27,159 nt of DNA from CAZEHJ01 sp964512485 (GTDB lineage Bacteria; Bacteroidota; Rhodothermia; Rhodothermales; UBA10348). Under the pieces are notes generated by a model. It was not told the origin of the DNA. It searched no databases and saw nothing but the letters and a program-made list of their open reading frames with translations. Below, piece by piece: positions 1-8,344 of this stretch. The position numbers and the translations under genes are program-made. Within the stretch, counting starts at the first letter, position 1; each line of letters opens with the position of its first letter. Location of the stretch: assembly GCA_964512485.1 (NCBI GenBank), contig CAZEHJ010000051.1, positions 1 to 27,159 of the forward strand, read 5' to 3'.

Positions 1-469
1 AGACCAGATTCAGGTCCACCCATCCCGAATCGGGATCGTTACCGCTGCAATCAAGTCCTGCCTTGATGCGATAGACGTGCACACAGTGACGTCCTTTATA
101 GACGGCTGGCGATCCATCTGGAATATCGACCTGAACGCTCCACTCATATTCCTGATTGGCACTCAGCATTTCCCGGCCACTGACCCCAACGTCTACGCTT
201 ACAGTGGTCGTGTGGGCCGTTTCATCGCCCATATGTGTCATATTCCCCTGCTGGTCATAGCAATTGCGGCTGGCGGGGATCCGGACTTCTTCATGCCCTT
301 CCAAAAACAGGTACACGCGTGCCACATCCAGAGGAGCATCGCCAACACTGGCTTTGACTTTCACTTCAAACGGATCGGTGAATGAAGGAGCTGCTGCCTC
401 AATCCAGACTTTCGCGCCCCCACCCGTCAGAGCGTTGGTAAAGGATTTAACCTTGTCGAAAATTCCCAT
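1..469 (-). CDS. Arrestin-like / Spo0M-like protein, N-terminal part (runs off left edge)
   Basis: An open frame begins with ATG at 469 and runs leftward without a stop to base 1, giving at least 156 residues. It starts MGIFDKVKSFTNALTGGGAK and has no signal peptide, so the product is probably cytoplasmic. The visible part looks like alternating beta strands. A late segment (YEWSVQVDIPDGSPAVYKG, then HVYRIKAGLD) resembles the second sheet of arrestin-fold or Spo0M-type sporulation-control proteins, where a P-x-S/P-rich turn precedes a VxYxVKAxLD strand. That assignment rests on pattern memory, not a search. The start lies 4 bases after the stop of the upstream sialate O-acetylesterase, which suggests one transcript and translational coupling. 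The C-terminus is outside the window. It could instead be another beta-sandwich protein of unknown function. Confidence 0.6.
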   Translation of the reverse strand, partial: MGIFDKVKSFTNALTGGGAKVWIEAAAPSFTDPFEVKVKASVGDAPLDVARVYLFLEGHEEVRIPASRNCYDQQGNMTHMGDETAHTTTVSVDVGVSGREMLSANQEYEWSVQVDIPDGSPAVYKGRHCVHVYRIKAGLDCSGNDPDSGWVDLNLV

Positions 470-473
470 GGTT

Positions 474-2435
474 CTAGTCGGTATCCGTTCTGAATGGTGA
501 CGCGGGCAATCCGGCACCATTGTAAAGGTTTGCGCGGTCCGGATTGTCGGCCCAGGCATACCTGACAGATACAGGACTGGCCACATCCGTGCTCGACACC
601 GTTACCGATGTGCCGTCAATCCTCGCATCTGCCCAGTGGTAAATGCCGTCGGCACCGGCGATGGCAAATCCCCCCAACTCTCCTCCGCGGGCTTCTAGAC
701 CCGATCCGGCGTGGTCATATTCTATCACAATCGACGAACCGTCAATGGTGTGCGAGGCATACACCGGACCCGAATATTCAAGCTCCTCGCCATAGGTGAA
801 GTACCGCGCAGCGAGGGAAAGACGAAGACCGACATCCTGCTTGTTGCGCGGGTGAATGTCGTTGGCTTCTCCGATGTCAATTATGACCGCCTCACCGGCT
901 TTGTCGAGTTCCAGCGCCGCAGACTGGGATTCCCGCAACACCGCCCACAAACTCTCAGTTGGTTCGTCATGAGCCTGCCTGAAGTTCGCAAGCTGCACCC
1001 ACAAAAATGCCGCATCCGGAGCGCCGAACAGCTCTCGCCAGCTTGAAATCATCGATTTGAATTGGTCCGCGTAAGCTGTTGGATCGCCCTCATTGAAGGC
1101 ATTTGATTCACCTTGATACCAGATATACCCCGTCATCGGGTAAGGAAGAATCGGATGAATCATCTTGTTGTAAAGCAGCGTCGGCGACTGGTTGGGAGGT
1201 GTTGTGCTGCCGGATCGGAATGCTCCGGCTTTGAATTGCCACGTTCCCTCCAGCGATTTTTTACCGGAGTAGGTTTCCAGCCAGAGTTCGCTTGCGTCTC
1301 CGCGAATTCCTCCCAATCCCCCTCTGTCTTCAGCCCGAACGGCAATGACATTGGTCCCTGAGTGAAGGACTCCGGCAGGAACGACGTATTCGCGTGGATT
1401 ATTCCAGGCGGTGTTCGTGCGACCTACCTCGACACCATTTACCCAGGAAATATCGGCATCGTCAATGCGTCCGAGTCCAAGGATCACGTCCGAATCAGCT
1501 ATTTCGGAGTCTGATAGTTCTAGAGAAAGCCGGTACCATGCGATCCCGTCGTAACCGTCGAGGCCCTGCTGTTCCCATTCGCCTGGAGCGTTGATGTTCA
1601 ACCAGTCCGAGGTATCCAGGGCAGGGTCAGCCCAATGAGCGAGGCCATCAACAAGTCCGGCGTCCGTTTCCGGTAAATCCCCCATTTTTTCAGTCAGCCT
1701 GGCGATGAGCTCCTCTTGGTTGATTCTCTCCTGCTCCCGGAAGTTGCGGACCACATCTTCGCCAAGTGTTTCGACACTCATCCAGGCCTCCACACGTGAT
1801 CCCCCCCAGGAAGTGTTCAGAATTCCGATAGGAACATCGACATGTTTTCTGAGCTCGCGGGCGAAATAATATCCGACCGCTGAAAAATTAGCCACGTGAT
1901 CTGGATCCGCGATCTGCCAGTCGCCACCTGCCAGTTCATTCTCAGGAGTGTCGGAATATGATAGCGGCACCTTGAATTGGCGTATCATCGGATCATCTGC
2001 GGCGGCAATCTCTGCCTCAGCATCATTCGAGTTGGCTACAATCCATGCCATGTTCGATTGGCCAGAAGCGACCCATACGTCTCCGAACCAGATGTCGGAC
2101 ACATTTATGGTCGTTTCTCCATCTGAAATAGCCATCGAATGAGGGCCTCCAGCCTCTCGAGGCGTAAAGTCTACCTGCCAGCGTCCATCCCGGCCACTTG
2201 CCTCTGAATGTGATTCATTGCCCAGAGTGACGGTCACCTCAGTCCCTGCCGGAGCATAACCCCAAACAGGAAAATCAGAATCGCGCTGCGCAATCATCGA
2301 GTCCGAAATCAATCGGGAAACGCGAAATGTGTGGTCAACTGGCTCAGACGAATGATCGTCCACGTACTGGTCCATGCATCCTGCCAGAAGCAGGAGGCAC
2401 AGGGCCCAGATATTCAAGGCTCTGAGGGATTTCAA
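474..2435 (-). CDS. Sialate O-acetylesterase-like lipoprotein (SASA/SGNH family)
   Basis: The 653-residue product probably removes O-acetyl groups from sialic acid or related acetylated sugars at the envelope. A lipoprotein signal peptide ends at the lipobox LLAGC (Cys20). The catalytic block GQSNM carries the nucleophile Ser127; a second block reads YIWYQGESNA; the Asp/His end of the active site is DIHPRN (Asp526, His528). As in many family members, a jelly-roll domain (about residues 265-390, with GLGRIDDADISWVNG) is inserted in the esterase fold. Length is usual for the bacterial family. The start is TTG: no in-frame ATG precedes the signal peptide and a GGAG lies 7 bases upstream. It is followed after 4 bases by the arrestin-like gene. 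Exact sugar substrate is not shown by the sequence; esterases of acetylated plant polysaccharides share this fold. Confidence 0.88.
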   Translation of the reverse strand: MKSLRALNIWALCLLLLAGCMDQYVDDHSSEPVDHTFRVSRLISDSMIAQRDSDFPVWGYAPAGTEVTVTLGNESHSEASGRDGRWQVDFTPREAGGPHSMAISDGETTINVSDIWFGDVWVASGQSNMAWIVANSNDAEAEIAAADDPMIRQFKVPLSYSDTPENELAGGDWQIADPDHVANFSAVGYYFARELRKHVDVPIGILNTSWGGSRVEAWMSVETLGEDVVRNFREQERINQEELIARLTEKMGDLPETDAGLVDGLAHWADPALDTSDWLNINAPGEWEQQGLDGYDGIAWYRLSLELSDSEIADSDVILGLGRIDDADISWVNGVEVGRTNTAWNNPREYVVPAGVLHSGTNVIAVRAEDRGGLGGIRGDASELWLETYSGKKSLEGTWQFKAGAFRSGSTTPPNQSPTLLYNKMIHPILPYPMTGYIWYQGESNAFNEGDPTAYADQFKSMISSWRELFGAPDAAFLWVQLANFRQAHDEPTESLWAVLRESQSAALELDKAGEAVIIDIGEANDIHPRNKQDVGLRLSLAARYFTYGEELEYSGPVYASHTIDGSSIVIEYDHAGSGLEARGGELGGFAIAGADGIYHWADARIDGTSVTVSSTDVASPVSVRYAWADNPDRANLYNGAGLPASPFRTDTD

Positions 2436-2442
2436 TTTCTGA

Positions 2443-2446
2443 CTCC
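2443..2446 (-). promoter_or_regulatory. Shine-Dalgarno site deciding a TTG start
   Basis: GGAG on the minus strand, 7 bases before the TTG at 2435. It supports TTG as the real start of the sialate O-acetylesterase, since no ATG fits the signal peptide. Confidence 0.55.
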
Positions 2447-2697
2447 GGATGATGTGAGCTCAGTGCATTCCGCCACGGGGTGAGACATGATCATATCGGG
2501 ATGTCTGCCTGAGAGAAGGTGACACCGGCAACGTCCGGCTCACCAGCCGCGGTCATATGGGATTGTACGAATTTCCACCCACATGAAATGCGAGATCATT
2601 GAAATGCACGAATGCCATCAGGATAGCAGCCCAACCCGGCAGGTTCGAGAGTGAAACGTGCTGGAGGGCCGATCGGCCTACTTGATCAGAGACTCAC

Positions 2698-5600
2698 TCA
2701 GCTCTTACCCGTCCGTTTCTTTCCGTGGACCTTTATCTCCCGTGTCTTTCTTTCAGACGTCTTTTTCGCTTTCCGATCGCCCGAAGCTTTCTTACCTGAC
2801 CTCGGGAGACCACCCAGGCGTGGACTGGTTTTGAGTACACGGATCAGATCCTCGTTCTGCACGGGTTTGCTCAGGAATTCGTTCATTCCGGCATCTTCGC
2901 ACAGTTGACGATCTTCCTTCATGACCGCAGCCGTCAGCGCAATGATGTACGGTAGGCGCTCAGGTGAAAGTGTTTTAATCAGATGTCTCGTTGCTTCGAG
3001 CCCATCCATTACCGGCATGTGCATATCCATCAAAATGACATCGTAATCGCGTTTTTCAATCTCAAGAATTGCCTGCTTTCCATCGGAAACGACATCAGGC
3101 TTGTACCCCATGCGTAGCAATGTTTTTTCAAACAACATCTTGTTGATCTCATTGTCCTCGGCCAGCAATATTCTCAGCGGATATTTGGTGGCGAGCAGGG
3201 TCGTTGTGTCTTGTTCCAGAGGAGCTTCGTCGGCTTCTTTTACACGTGCGCCAGTGATCGCTTCCTTGAAGGCTTCGAACAGATGCAATTGTTTTATCGG
3301 CTTACTGATTCGGGCACAAAAAGCATCCGTTTGGAACATGGCATTGAGTCGTTCACTCATCGGCGTCAGAAGTATGAGCGCCAGATTGTCTGATCCCGGC
3401 AGGGCCTTCAGTTCATTCGCCAGCAGGAAGGCATCCATGTCGCGCATGTCGGTGTCGAGCAGGGCAACGTCAAATACACTTCCTTCTTCGATCAACCCAA
3501 GTGCTTCGGCACCGGAAGGAACTACCGTCACTTTCATACCCCAGGATTCCATCTGCTCCTGAAGCATCATTCGATTGGTCAGGTTGTGCTCAACCAACAA
3601 TACACGCGATTCCTTCAGTTCAGTCAGGAATCCAGACAGTGAAGGCAGGTTGCCATTGTGTGATATTTCTGACGCGGAAATGGTGAAGTGGAACTTCGAT
3701 CCCACGCCGGGTACGCTCTCAACCCAGATCTCGCCACCCATCAATTCAGCAAACTCCTTGCTGATCGTGAGCCCCAGCCCGGTGCCGCCATACTTACGTG
3801 TTGTCGACGAATCGGCCTGTTCAAACGACTCAAACATGCGTTCGACGCGCTCAGAAGGAATACCAATCCCCGTGTCGGATACCACAAAGTGAAGTTTGCA
3901 ATCTTCGACCCCGTCAAAGACGTTATTCCCGCTTGTTGCGGGCTGAACGCGAACGGAAATCTCTCCAGTCTCGGTGAACTTGACGGCGTTTGAAATCAGA
4001 TTGACCAGAATCTGGCGGAGGCGAGTCGCATCGCCCGAGACAAATTCAGGTACCCGCTGATCGATCAAATGCGTTAGAGCGAGGTCCTTTTCCTCGGCCC
4101 TCATGGTCATCAGCTCCAGTGCTTCTTCCACACACTCTCGAACGGAAACTGGTTCGTCCTCGAGCTCAATTTTTCCTGCCTCGATCTTGGACAGATCCAG
4201 AATGTGATTAATGACCTTGAGCAGCGACTCTCCGCTGGTTCTAATAATATTTACGTACTCGCGCTGGACACGACCCAGATTTTCATCGAGCAATAGATTG
4301 GTGAATCCGATCACACCGTTCATGGGAGTGCGGATTTCATGGCTCATGTTGGCCAGAAACTCGCTTTTTGCCCGAGTGGCGCCCAGGGCTTCTTCTTTGG
4401 CTTCTACCAGAGCGTGATTGGTCTTGCGCAACTCCGCAGTCCTGGCAGTAACGGTTTGTTCGAGCTCTTCTTTGCGCTTCTTGAGTGTGTGTGTCTGGAA
4501 CTTGATGTATCCATAAAACGCACATCCCGCACTGGCCCCACATAGCAACAAGAACCACCATGTGAGCCAGAATGGCCCCATTATTTCAAACTGGTAGGCC
4601 GCTGCCCTTCCGTTCCAGACACCATCGCTGTTCTTTGCCCTGACCAGAAAGGTGTACGTGCCAGAAGGCAGATTGGAATAAGTAGCACTTGTCAGGTCGG
4701 TTTCGGGAGACCAGCTTTCGTCAAATCCATCGAGCATATACTGGTAACGCACCCCTTGCGGTGAGGTGTGACTGACTGCGTTGAAGTGGAAGGTCAGATA
4801 GTTTTTATTATGGGGAAGACAGAGGTTCAATGGCAGTCCGCTCCATTTACTGAACCCTTCGGAATAAGCATCCCAATTGCCCTCCTCCAGAAAGAGCTGC
4901 AACCCTGTTATGCGCGTTTGAGGCTCTATTTCGTTTACGCTGTCTTCGGTCGGATCGAATTTGGTGAGTCCTTCGATAGTGCCAAACCAGAGGCTTCCAT
5001 CATCTGCCATGTACGCTGCATGATGATTGGTTTCAATTCCGACAAATCCCTGGGCCCTTCCATATGACCGCACACGCTTTTTACCGGTTCGCTTGTACAG
5101 CGGGACATCAATCCTGTTGACGCCCCGATTTGTACCTACCCAGAGGTCTCCTAAATCGTCGAACATCAGGAAGTAGGTCATCTCGTCATTCATTCCTTCG
5201 GGTATTCCGAAGTAGTCGAACGAGGATTCAATGTCTCTGGCATGGCGATCGAGAACGTACAGACCGGTTTCGGTCCCGATCCACATATCCCCATCGGAGT
5301 CGACTTTGATGTCCGAGATCCAGACCTCATCAAGTGCCTCACCCGATTCAAATGGAACGAATTCATTTCCGTCATAAAGGTCAATTCCTTTCGACGTACC
5401 AAGCCATAACACACCCGATTCGTCCGGGAAGACCGCCTGAATCGTTCCGTCATCAGGATTCGCCGTGTTTTCCAGAAGAGTGTAGTCTGCACCATCATAC
5501 TTGATCAGACCTTCCCCGGTACCGGCCCAGATCGTACCATTTTTATCCTCAGCGATATGAAAAATGGTCCAGATGGGCTCGCCATCGACTTCGCCAGTCA

Positions 5601-6840
5601 GTTCGTACGAATTGCCTTCGTGTCTTGCAAGACCTGACTCTGTTCCCATCCAGAGAACACCCGTACTTGAACGCAGAAGAGCGTACGTCTCCTCTTCCAT
5701 CACGTCGTGGTCTGGGCCAGATACAGATGTGAATTGTTCACCGTCGAAGCGATTCAATCCATTCCCGAGGCCGATCACATACTCACCACGCTTGTTCTGC
5801 GTCACTCCCCACACCATATCGCCGGTCATTCCATCCTCAACCGTATAGTGCGTGAACGCAGAAGGAACGTGCTTGAGCAGTCCTTTTCCATCCGTCGCTA
5901 TCCAGATATTTCCTTCTCGATCTTCGAGGAATGATCGGATCGAGACATTTTCGAGGGTTGAGCCAGCGAACTCTGATAAGTCGTATCCCTCCATTCGGGT
6001 AACACCGTGATCCGTGCCGATCCAGATTACTCCGTCACTCGCGGTCATGAGGGTTTCAATCCAATCTGATGACAATCCTGATTCCGTAGAAAATCCCATA
6101 AAGTCGGCACCATCGAAGCGATGTAGACCATTATCTGTCCCGATCCAGACGTGACCATCGAGTCCGATTGTGATAGCAAATACTGTTGATGTGCCCAGCT
6201 TCGAAGATTCGCTCCATTGAGTGAGTTCCTCCCCGTCCATGCGAAACAGTCCGCCTTCAGTTGTTCCGATCCAGATTCTTCCAGCGTCATCGATTTCCAG
6301 CGCTCCAAAACTCACATCGCCGATCCGGGGATCATCTACAGGATTGAATTTCATACCATCGAATGAAACCAGGCCATCGCTGGTACCCAGCCACAAAAGA
6401 CCGTTTTCGTCCTGCGTGATGGCTTTCACGTTATTGTGTAGAAGCCCGTCGTCTATGGTGTACATCTGACTCGTCAGTCCATCGTAGCGAAGGAGTCCTT
6501 TTCGCGTACCAAACCAGAGAACCCCGTCACGATCTTCGAACAATTCCTGCGTCTGAATGACTTCCCTGGCCAGTTCTTTTCCAACGTCAAACTTTTCGAA
6601 TGAGTAGCCATCAAACCGACTGATTCCACCCGCAAAAAGGGCCAACCACAGATCACCACGCTCATCCTGAAGGACGTCAAACACCTGGGATTGTTGAAGG
6701 CCCTCTTCGAGAGAGTAGGATTCGAGACTGTAATTTTGCGCCGACGCACCGGAAATCCTCAGAGACAAAACCGCTATCAACCCAAGCAAAACGTACTTGG
6801 GAGAAGCTGTCACGGACCGTAAAGGCGCGGAGGAATCCAT
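2698..6840 (-). CDS. Hybrid two-component sensor histidine kinase with double seven-bladed propeller and two receiver domains
   Basis: This 1380-residue protein senses outside the inner membrane and signals by phosphorelay. Order: signal peptide (about 1-35, ending GASAQ); 14 two-component-regulator propeller repeats of the type GxLWxGTxxGLxRxDG (about 40-635), enough for two seven-bladed propellers; Y_Y_Y domain (about 685-750); transmembrane helix (about 757-780); coiled linker; HisKA with FLANMSHEIRTPMNG (His834); HATPase with N box, DTGIGIP and GGTGLGLTIS (about 935-1053); REC1 (about 1077-1190, Asp1129); REC2 (about 1220-1337, Asp1272 in LMDMHMPVMDG). The last roughly 45 residues are Lys/Arg-rich. 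REC1 is atypical, with E-H where the acidic pair is expected. Unlike many Bacteroidota hybrid kinases there is no AraC output domain, so a separate partner must act. In known relatives the propeller senses glycans or other nutrients. No dedicated response regulator is adjacent. Confidence 0.93.
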   Translation of the reverse strand: MDSSAPLRSVTASPKYVLLGLIAVLSLRISGASAQNYSLESYSLEEGLQQSQVFDVLQDERGDLWLALFAGGISRFDGYSFEKFDVGKELAREVIQTQELFEDRDGVLWFGTRKGLLRYDGLTSQMYTIDDGLLHNNVKAITQDENGLLWLGTSDGLVSFDGMKFNPVDDPRIGDVSFGALEIDDAGRIWIGTTEGGLFRMDGEELTQWSESSKLGTSTVFAITIGLDGHVWIGTDNGLHRFDGADFMGFSTESGLSSDWIETLMTASDGVIWIGTDHGVTRMEGYDLSEFAGSTLENVSIRSFLEDREGNIWIATDGKGLLKHVPSAFTHYTVEDGMTGDMVWGVTQNKRGEYVIGLGNGLNRFDGEQFTSVSGPDHDVMEEETYALLRSSTGVLWMGTESGLARHEGNSYELTGEVDGEPIWTIFHIAEDKNGTIWAGTGEGLIKYDGADYTLLENTANPDDGTIQAVFPDESGVLWLGTSKGIDLYDGNEFVPFESGEALDEVWISDIKVDSDGDMWIGTETGLYVLDRHARDIESSFDYFGIPEGMNDEMTYFLMFDDLGDLWVGTNRGVNRIDVPLYKRTGKKRVRSYGRAQGFVGIETNHHAAYMADDGSLWFGTIEGLTKFDPTEDSVNEIEPQTRITGLQLFLEEGNWDAYSEGFSKWSGLPLNLCLPHNKNYLTFHFNAVSHTSPQGVRYQYMLDGFDESWSPETDLTSATYSNLPSGTYTFLVRAKNSDGVWNGRAAAYQFEIMGPFWLTWWFLLLCGASAGCAFYGYIKFQTHTLKKRKEELEQTVTARTAELRKTNHALVEAKEEALGATRAKSEFLANMSHEIRTPMNGVIGFTNLLLDENLGRVQREYVNIIRTSGESLLKVINHILDLSKIEAGKIELEDEPVSVRECVEEALELMTMRAEEKDLALTHLIDQRVPEFVSGDATRLRQILVNLISNAVKFTETGEISVRVQPATSGNNVFDGVEDCKLHFVVSDTGIGIPSERVERMFESFEQADSSTTRKYGGTGLGLTISKEFAELMGGEIWVESVPGVGSKFHFTISASEISHNGNLPSLSGFLTELKESRVLLVEHNLTNRMMLQEQMESWGMKVTVVPSGAEALGLIEEGSVFDVALLDTDMRDMDAFLLANELKALPGSDNLALILLTPMSERLNAMFQTDAFCARISKPIKQLHLFEAFKEAITGARVKEADEAPLEQDTTTLLATKYPLRILLAEDNEINKMLFEKTLLRMGYKPDVVSDGKQAILEIEKRDYDVILMDMHMPVMDGLEATRHLIKTLSPERLPYIIALTAAVMKEDRQLCEDAGMNEFLSKPVQNEDLIRVLKTSPRLGGLPRSGKKASGDRKAKKTSERKTREIKVHGKKRTGKS

Positions 6841-6848
6841 TTTGAAGT

Positions 6849-6877
6849 TCTGTGCTCGCTAAAAGCGAGCGAACAGA
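6849..6877 (-). promoter_or_regulatory. Hairpin in the leader of the hybrid kinase gene
   Basis: A perfect 7-bp inverted repeat GCTCGCT / AGCGAGC with a 3-base loop (6854-6870) is extended by a further 5 bp (TCTGT with ACAGA) after a 2-base bulge. Its near edge is 8 bases from the ATG at 6840, where a ribosome would load. It may control translation initiation or be a protein-binding palindrome; the stem is directly visible, the role is inferred. Confidence 0.45.
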
Positions 6878-7044
6878 GAGTCTCACTATTGAGGTTTATT
6901 CATCTCCTCGGGTATCGTCCGCGTTTGGCGGTAATTAACCCCTGAAACACCCACAATCAGGATTATTATTGCTTCTCTCCCATCACGTTAGCTCATATTG
7001 GACTTGCACCACGTGGGATGCCTTCCACATCAAGCCTCTTGAAC

Positions 7045-8244
7045 CTAGTTTCTCAGCGCGGGAAGAATCACACTTGTGAGCGCCATGAACGTCGATTTTT
7101 GGGCTCCACCGTGGATATTCCAACCGTTGAATACGGCCACGATGTCGTGTTCGGGAACGACAAAGACAAACTGCCCTCCATAACCGTTTCCGGCGAAAAT
7201 GCTTGTTTTTCCTTCTTCCTGGGCTACCACCCACCACTGATAGCCATACCCTTGGTCGGGGCGACCGTTGTTGGGACGAATATCGGGTACGATCGGACTT
7301 GTAGCCGCTTCTACCCATTCTTTGGATACGATCTGTTCACCGTTCCAGACTCCATTTCGTAGAAACAGGTACCCGAATCGGGCCAGATCTTCAGTCTTCA
7401 GATACAATCCTCCTTCTGTGTCGGCTTCACCATCCGGGGAGATCTTCCAGTAGAAGTCCTTGATCCCGATTGGCTCGAAAAGACGCTCGCGCGCCCATTC
7501 GTCTGCTCGCTTACCCGTTGCTTCACGAATAATCTTGCCGAGCAGCACGCTCACGCCGTCATTGTACTGGTAATGAGTCCCGGGATTTCGATCCATGGGG
7601 CGCTCCAGCACGTACCGAATCCACTCGTCACTGAGTTCCATCTGAATGGTGTCGTGTTGATCGCCGGAGTATCCTCCTGTTTCGATCCATTTGATTCCAC
7701 TGCGCATTGTCAGGAAATCCTCCAGTGTCGTGGATTGTTTGCGTTCATCCGTCTGGTAGGGCTCATAATCATCGAACCAGGGCATGACGGGCGAGGCGAC
7801 GCCTCCGATAAGTCCATCATCCATGGCAATGCCCAGTGCTGTCGACATCACACTTTTGGTGACCGATTGAAGGGAATGCAACTCAGTGCCTTCGAGGTAC
7901 GGATGCCAGTCCGGATGGTCGTAGTTATACATGTGTTTGGTCGTGTCGTACCGGGCCATAACCGACCAGTAATCTTGTTCGAATCGATAATCGGCGACCA
8001 CCTTTCCGTTGCGAATCAGCATGAATGCATCTACCAGGCCGTACACACCATTGGACATTTCATTCACGAGTGTCTGAATGGCCACCGGGTCTATTCCCTC
8101 TTGTTCAGGGGTTGATACCGGCCACTCTTCTCCTGGCCATGGCCGTCCTTTTTCGTCAACGGCTATGGCCTGTCCCGAGGCCGAGGGAACGAGAATTAGA
8201 AGTAAAAGAACCGCGCAAATAGTGCGTCCTGAAAAAACTTTCAT
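7045..8244 (-). CDS. Exported serine hydrolase of the class C beta-lactamase fold (beta-lactamase-related)
   Basis: A roughly 399-residue exported enzyme of the AmpC/EstB/DD-peptidase-like serine hydrolase family. Residues 1-25 from MKVFSGRT form a signal peptide ending SASGQ. The SxxK motif is SVTK (about Ser127, Lys130), followed by the Tyr motif in HYQYNDG (about Tyr227) and a C-terminal GNGYGGQ block in place of the KTG box. The frame extends 3 codons to a GTG at 8253, but ATG at 8244 gives the better signal peptide. Relatives include esterases, D-aminopeptidases and 6-aminohexanoate-oligomer hydrolases, so the substrate is open and antibiotic resistance is not implied. It lies 42 bases beyond a stem-loop that follows the PD40 gene, so it may be transcribed separately. 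Expected location is periplasm. Confidence 0.88.
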   Translation of the reverse strand: MKVFSGRTICAVLLLLILVPSASGQAIAVDEKGRPWPGEEWPVSTPEQEGIDPVAIQTLVNEMSNGVYGLVDAFMLIRNGKVVADYRFEQDYWSVMARYDTTKHMYNYDHPDWHPYLEGTELHSLQSVTKSVMSTALGIAMDDGLIGGVASPVMPWFDDYEPYQTDERKQSTTLEDFLTMRSGIKWIETGGYSGDQHDTIQMELSDEWIRYVLERPMDRNPGTHYQYNDGVSVLLGKIIREATGKRADEWARERLFEPIGIKDFYWKISPDGEADTEGGLYLKTEDLARFGYLFLRNGVWNGEQIVSKEWVEAATSPIVPDIRPNNGRPDQGYGYQWWVVAQEEGKTSIFAGNGYGGQFVFVVPEHDIVAVFNGWNIHGGAQKSTFMALTSVILPALRN

Positions 8245-8285
8245 GAGTCTCACGGGGCCTGAGTTACAAAATTTGCTGAAATGAT

Positions 8286-8322
8286 AAACCCCTCAGCACC
8301 TCGATGCGATGCCGAAGGGTTT
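8286..8322 (-). terminator. Stem-loop terminator candidate after the PD40 gene
   Basis: On the minus-strand transcript AAACCCUUCGGCA pairs with UGCUGAGGGGUUU over 13 bp, two of them G-U, around an 11-base loop. Read on the plus strand the same positions give A-C mismatches, so the structure is favoured only in minus RNA. It begins 22 bases after the stop at 8345. The following U-tract is weak, so efficiency is uncertain. Confidence 0.55.
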
Positions 8323-8344
8323 ACCTCTTCTGATTCAATGAAGG

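Noticed and set aside
2583..2654. A 23-codon plus-strand micro-ORF in the gap before the esterase
   Set aside because: No ribosome site, and no similarity or conservation can be shown.
2667..2678. The 12-base palindrome GGCCGATCGGCC after the kinase stop
   Set aside because: As a hairpin it has only a 4-bp stem with a 4-base loop and no T-run, so it is weak as a terminator; a site of this length can arise by chance.
3101..3562. A 153-codon open frame on the plus strand
   Set aside because: It is antisense to the receiver domains of the hybrid kinase and has low-complexity Ser-rich content.
7573..8115. A 180-codon open frame on the plus strand
   Set aside because: It is antisense to the exported serine hydrolase with intact SxxK and Tyr motifs; no ribosome site or family resemblance.
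7045..8244. Reading the two beta-lactamase-fold proteins as antibiotic resistance genes
   Set aside because: Both have SxxK but lack a KTG box and belong to the broad serine hydrolase group of esterases and peptidases; one also has a membrane domain unknown in true beta-lactamases.
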